A model generated the notes under the pieces. The model was given only the letters and a program-made list of their open reading frames with translations. It had not been told where the DNA came from and searched no databases. Positions 63,528-64,000 of a DNA stretch of 64,000 bases are shown piece by piece. Within the stretch, counting starts at the first letter, position 1. Each line of letters opens with the position of its first letter. The stretch is from Vicinamibacterales bacterium (lineage in GTDB: Bacteria > Acidobacteriota > Vicinamibacteria > Vicinamibacterales > UBA8438): assembly GCA_958296065.1 (NCBI GenBank), contig CATQHX010000025.1, forward strand, positions 1 through 64,000, given 5' to 3'. Position numbers and translations under genes: made by a program.

Positions 63528-63986
63528 ATGGCTCCACGTTCGGCCGCTCGCACCCGGTGTGCCCTCTGCGGCACCAAGGAGGTTTCCGAACCTCGCGGCG
63601 AGGAAAGATACTGCCACGAGTGCTGGGTCAAGAAGATGGCGGTCGAGGACGTCGTCGCCCAGGAGTTTGCGCTCAAGCGGTACATCCGAGCCCACAGCGC
63701 GGAAAAGTACCTCGTGTACCACTCCACCCAGAAGCGGCCCTGCGGCCAGTTGATCGTCGTCGACGACGGCTACGACCTGTTCCTGAGCCTGATTCTCTAC
63801 CCCACCTTCTCCTGGGACGACCCGGCCTACCACCTCGAAGGGGATCCGGAAGGGCGGGCGTTTTCGGAGTTGCTGGTCGATGTCGTCGCCGCCGAGGTAA
63901 TCGAACCCTGGGGTGGCGGCAAGTGGCATCTGGAGGTTTTCCGCTCGGCGAGCGCGGAGCCGGAGGACTGGAACGGCGAAATGTAG
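63528..63986 (+). CDS. Zinc-ribbon protein, unknown
   Basis: 152 residues. An N-terminal Cys4 motif, CALCGTKEV ... YCHECW (about 11-32), suggests a zinc ribbon. The following 110 residues are an alpha/beta domain with YLVYHSTQKRPCGQLIVVDD and LFLSLILYPTFSWDDP; no catalytic motif recognised. It ends with an acidic tail. A consensus-like -10 box 7 nt before the ATG points to a leaderless transcript. Confidence 0.65.
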   Translation: MAPRSAARTRCALCGTKEVSEPRGEERYCHECWVKKMAVEDVVAQEFALKRYIRAHSAEKYLVYHSTQKRPCGQLIVVDDGYDLFLSLILYPTFSWDDPAYHLEGDPEGRAFSELLVDVVAAEVIEPWGGGKWHLEVFRSASAEPEDWNGEM

Positions 63987-64000
63987 CGCGCCGCGTTTGC

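Overview
The window is high-GC bacterial chromosome, densely coded on both strands, with no rRNA, tRNA, CRISPR array, prophage or insertion sequence that I can see. The gene mix is of the type found in Acidobacteriota of the Vicinamibacteria kind: DUF1552 and DUF1587/DUF1592 secreted cytochrome-type proteins, secreted ankyrin-repeat protein, TctABC uptake, PQQ enzymes, DUF1684 and M3 peptidase. This placement is an inference from gene content, not from a marker phylogeny. About 60 protein genes can be supported. No gene-free stretch exceeds 300 bases, and the larger gaps mostly hold dispersed repeats.

Layout. 1-2635 is a tctCBA carboxylate uptake operon (tctC cut by the window edge). 2894-6203 holds small membrane proteins and a SecA-like ATPase with a C-terminal membrane anchor. 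6216-12230 is a minus-strand block: a DUF433/DUF5615 toxin-antitoxin pair, then a tight cytochrome/DUF1552/ankyrin operon. 12349-14242 has a PH-domain/DUF1648 membrane pair and a rhomboid protease. 14367-17120 is a PQQ alcohol dehydrogenase with a DUF2817 peptidase. 17354-21476 has a methyltransferase, a CoA-transferase-fold pair and an acyl-CoA ligase.

21441-34480 is the most coherent functional region. A seven-gene minus-strand operon matches mxaRSACKL in order and protein type (MoxR ATPase, DUF58, MxaA-like, VWA, MxaK-like, VWA) and ends in a TlpA-like thioredoxin. A complete pqqABCDE operon follows, including a 24-residue pqqA. With the PQQ dehydrogenase at 15450-17120, which carries the Asp-X-Asp signature of lanthanide-dependent enzymes, this suggests a local system that makes PQQ and matures metal-dependent quinoprotein alcohol dehydrogenases.

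34640-49527 is mixed: MATE efflux, BrnTA, an M20 peptidase, OFA and AtoE type carboxylate carriers, an AIPR-type abortive-infection protein, secreted proteins, an oligopeptidase F, and a RelE-type toxin with an internally duplicated antitoxin. 49602-63986 is mostly housekeeping: aconitase, gatCA, rpoZ, a YmdB-like phosphodiesterase, then xseA-xseB-ispA-tlyA-nadK, in which the usual dxs between ispA and tlyA is absent and a palindromic repeat sits instead.

Two dispersed intergenic repeat families recur. One is about 100 bp with two hairpins (four copies). The other is about 60 bp (two copies, one extended into a long dyad). At one site the first family overlaps the end of a gene and appears to have added a C-terminal tail. 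Several plus-strand genes show a -10-like hexamer exactly 7 nt before the start codon and no Shine-Dalgarno, suggesting leaderless transcripts.
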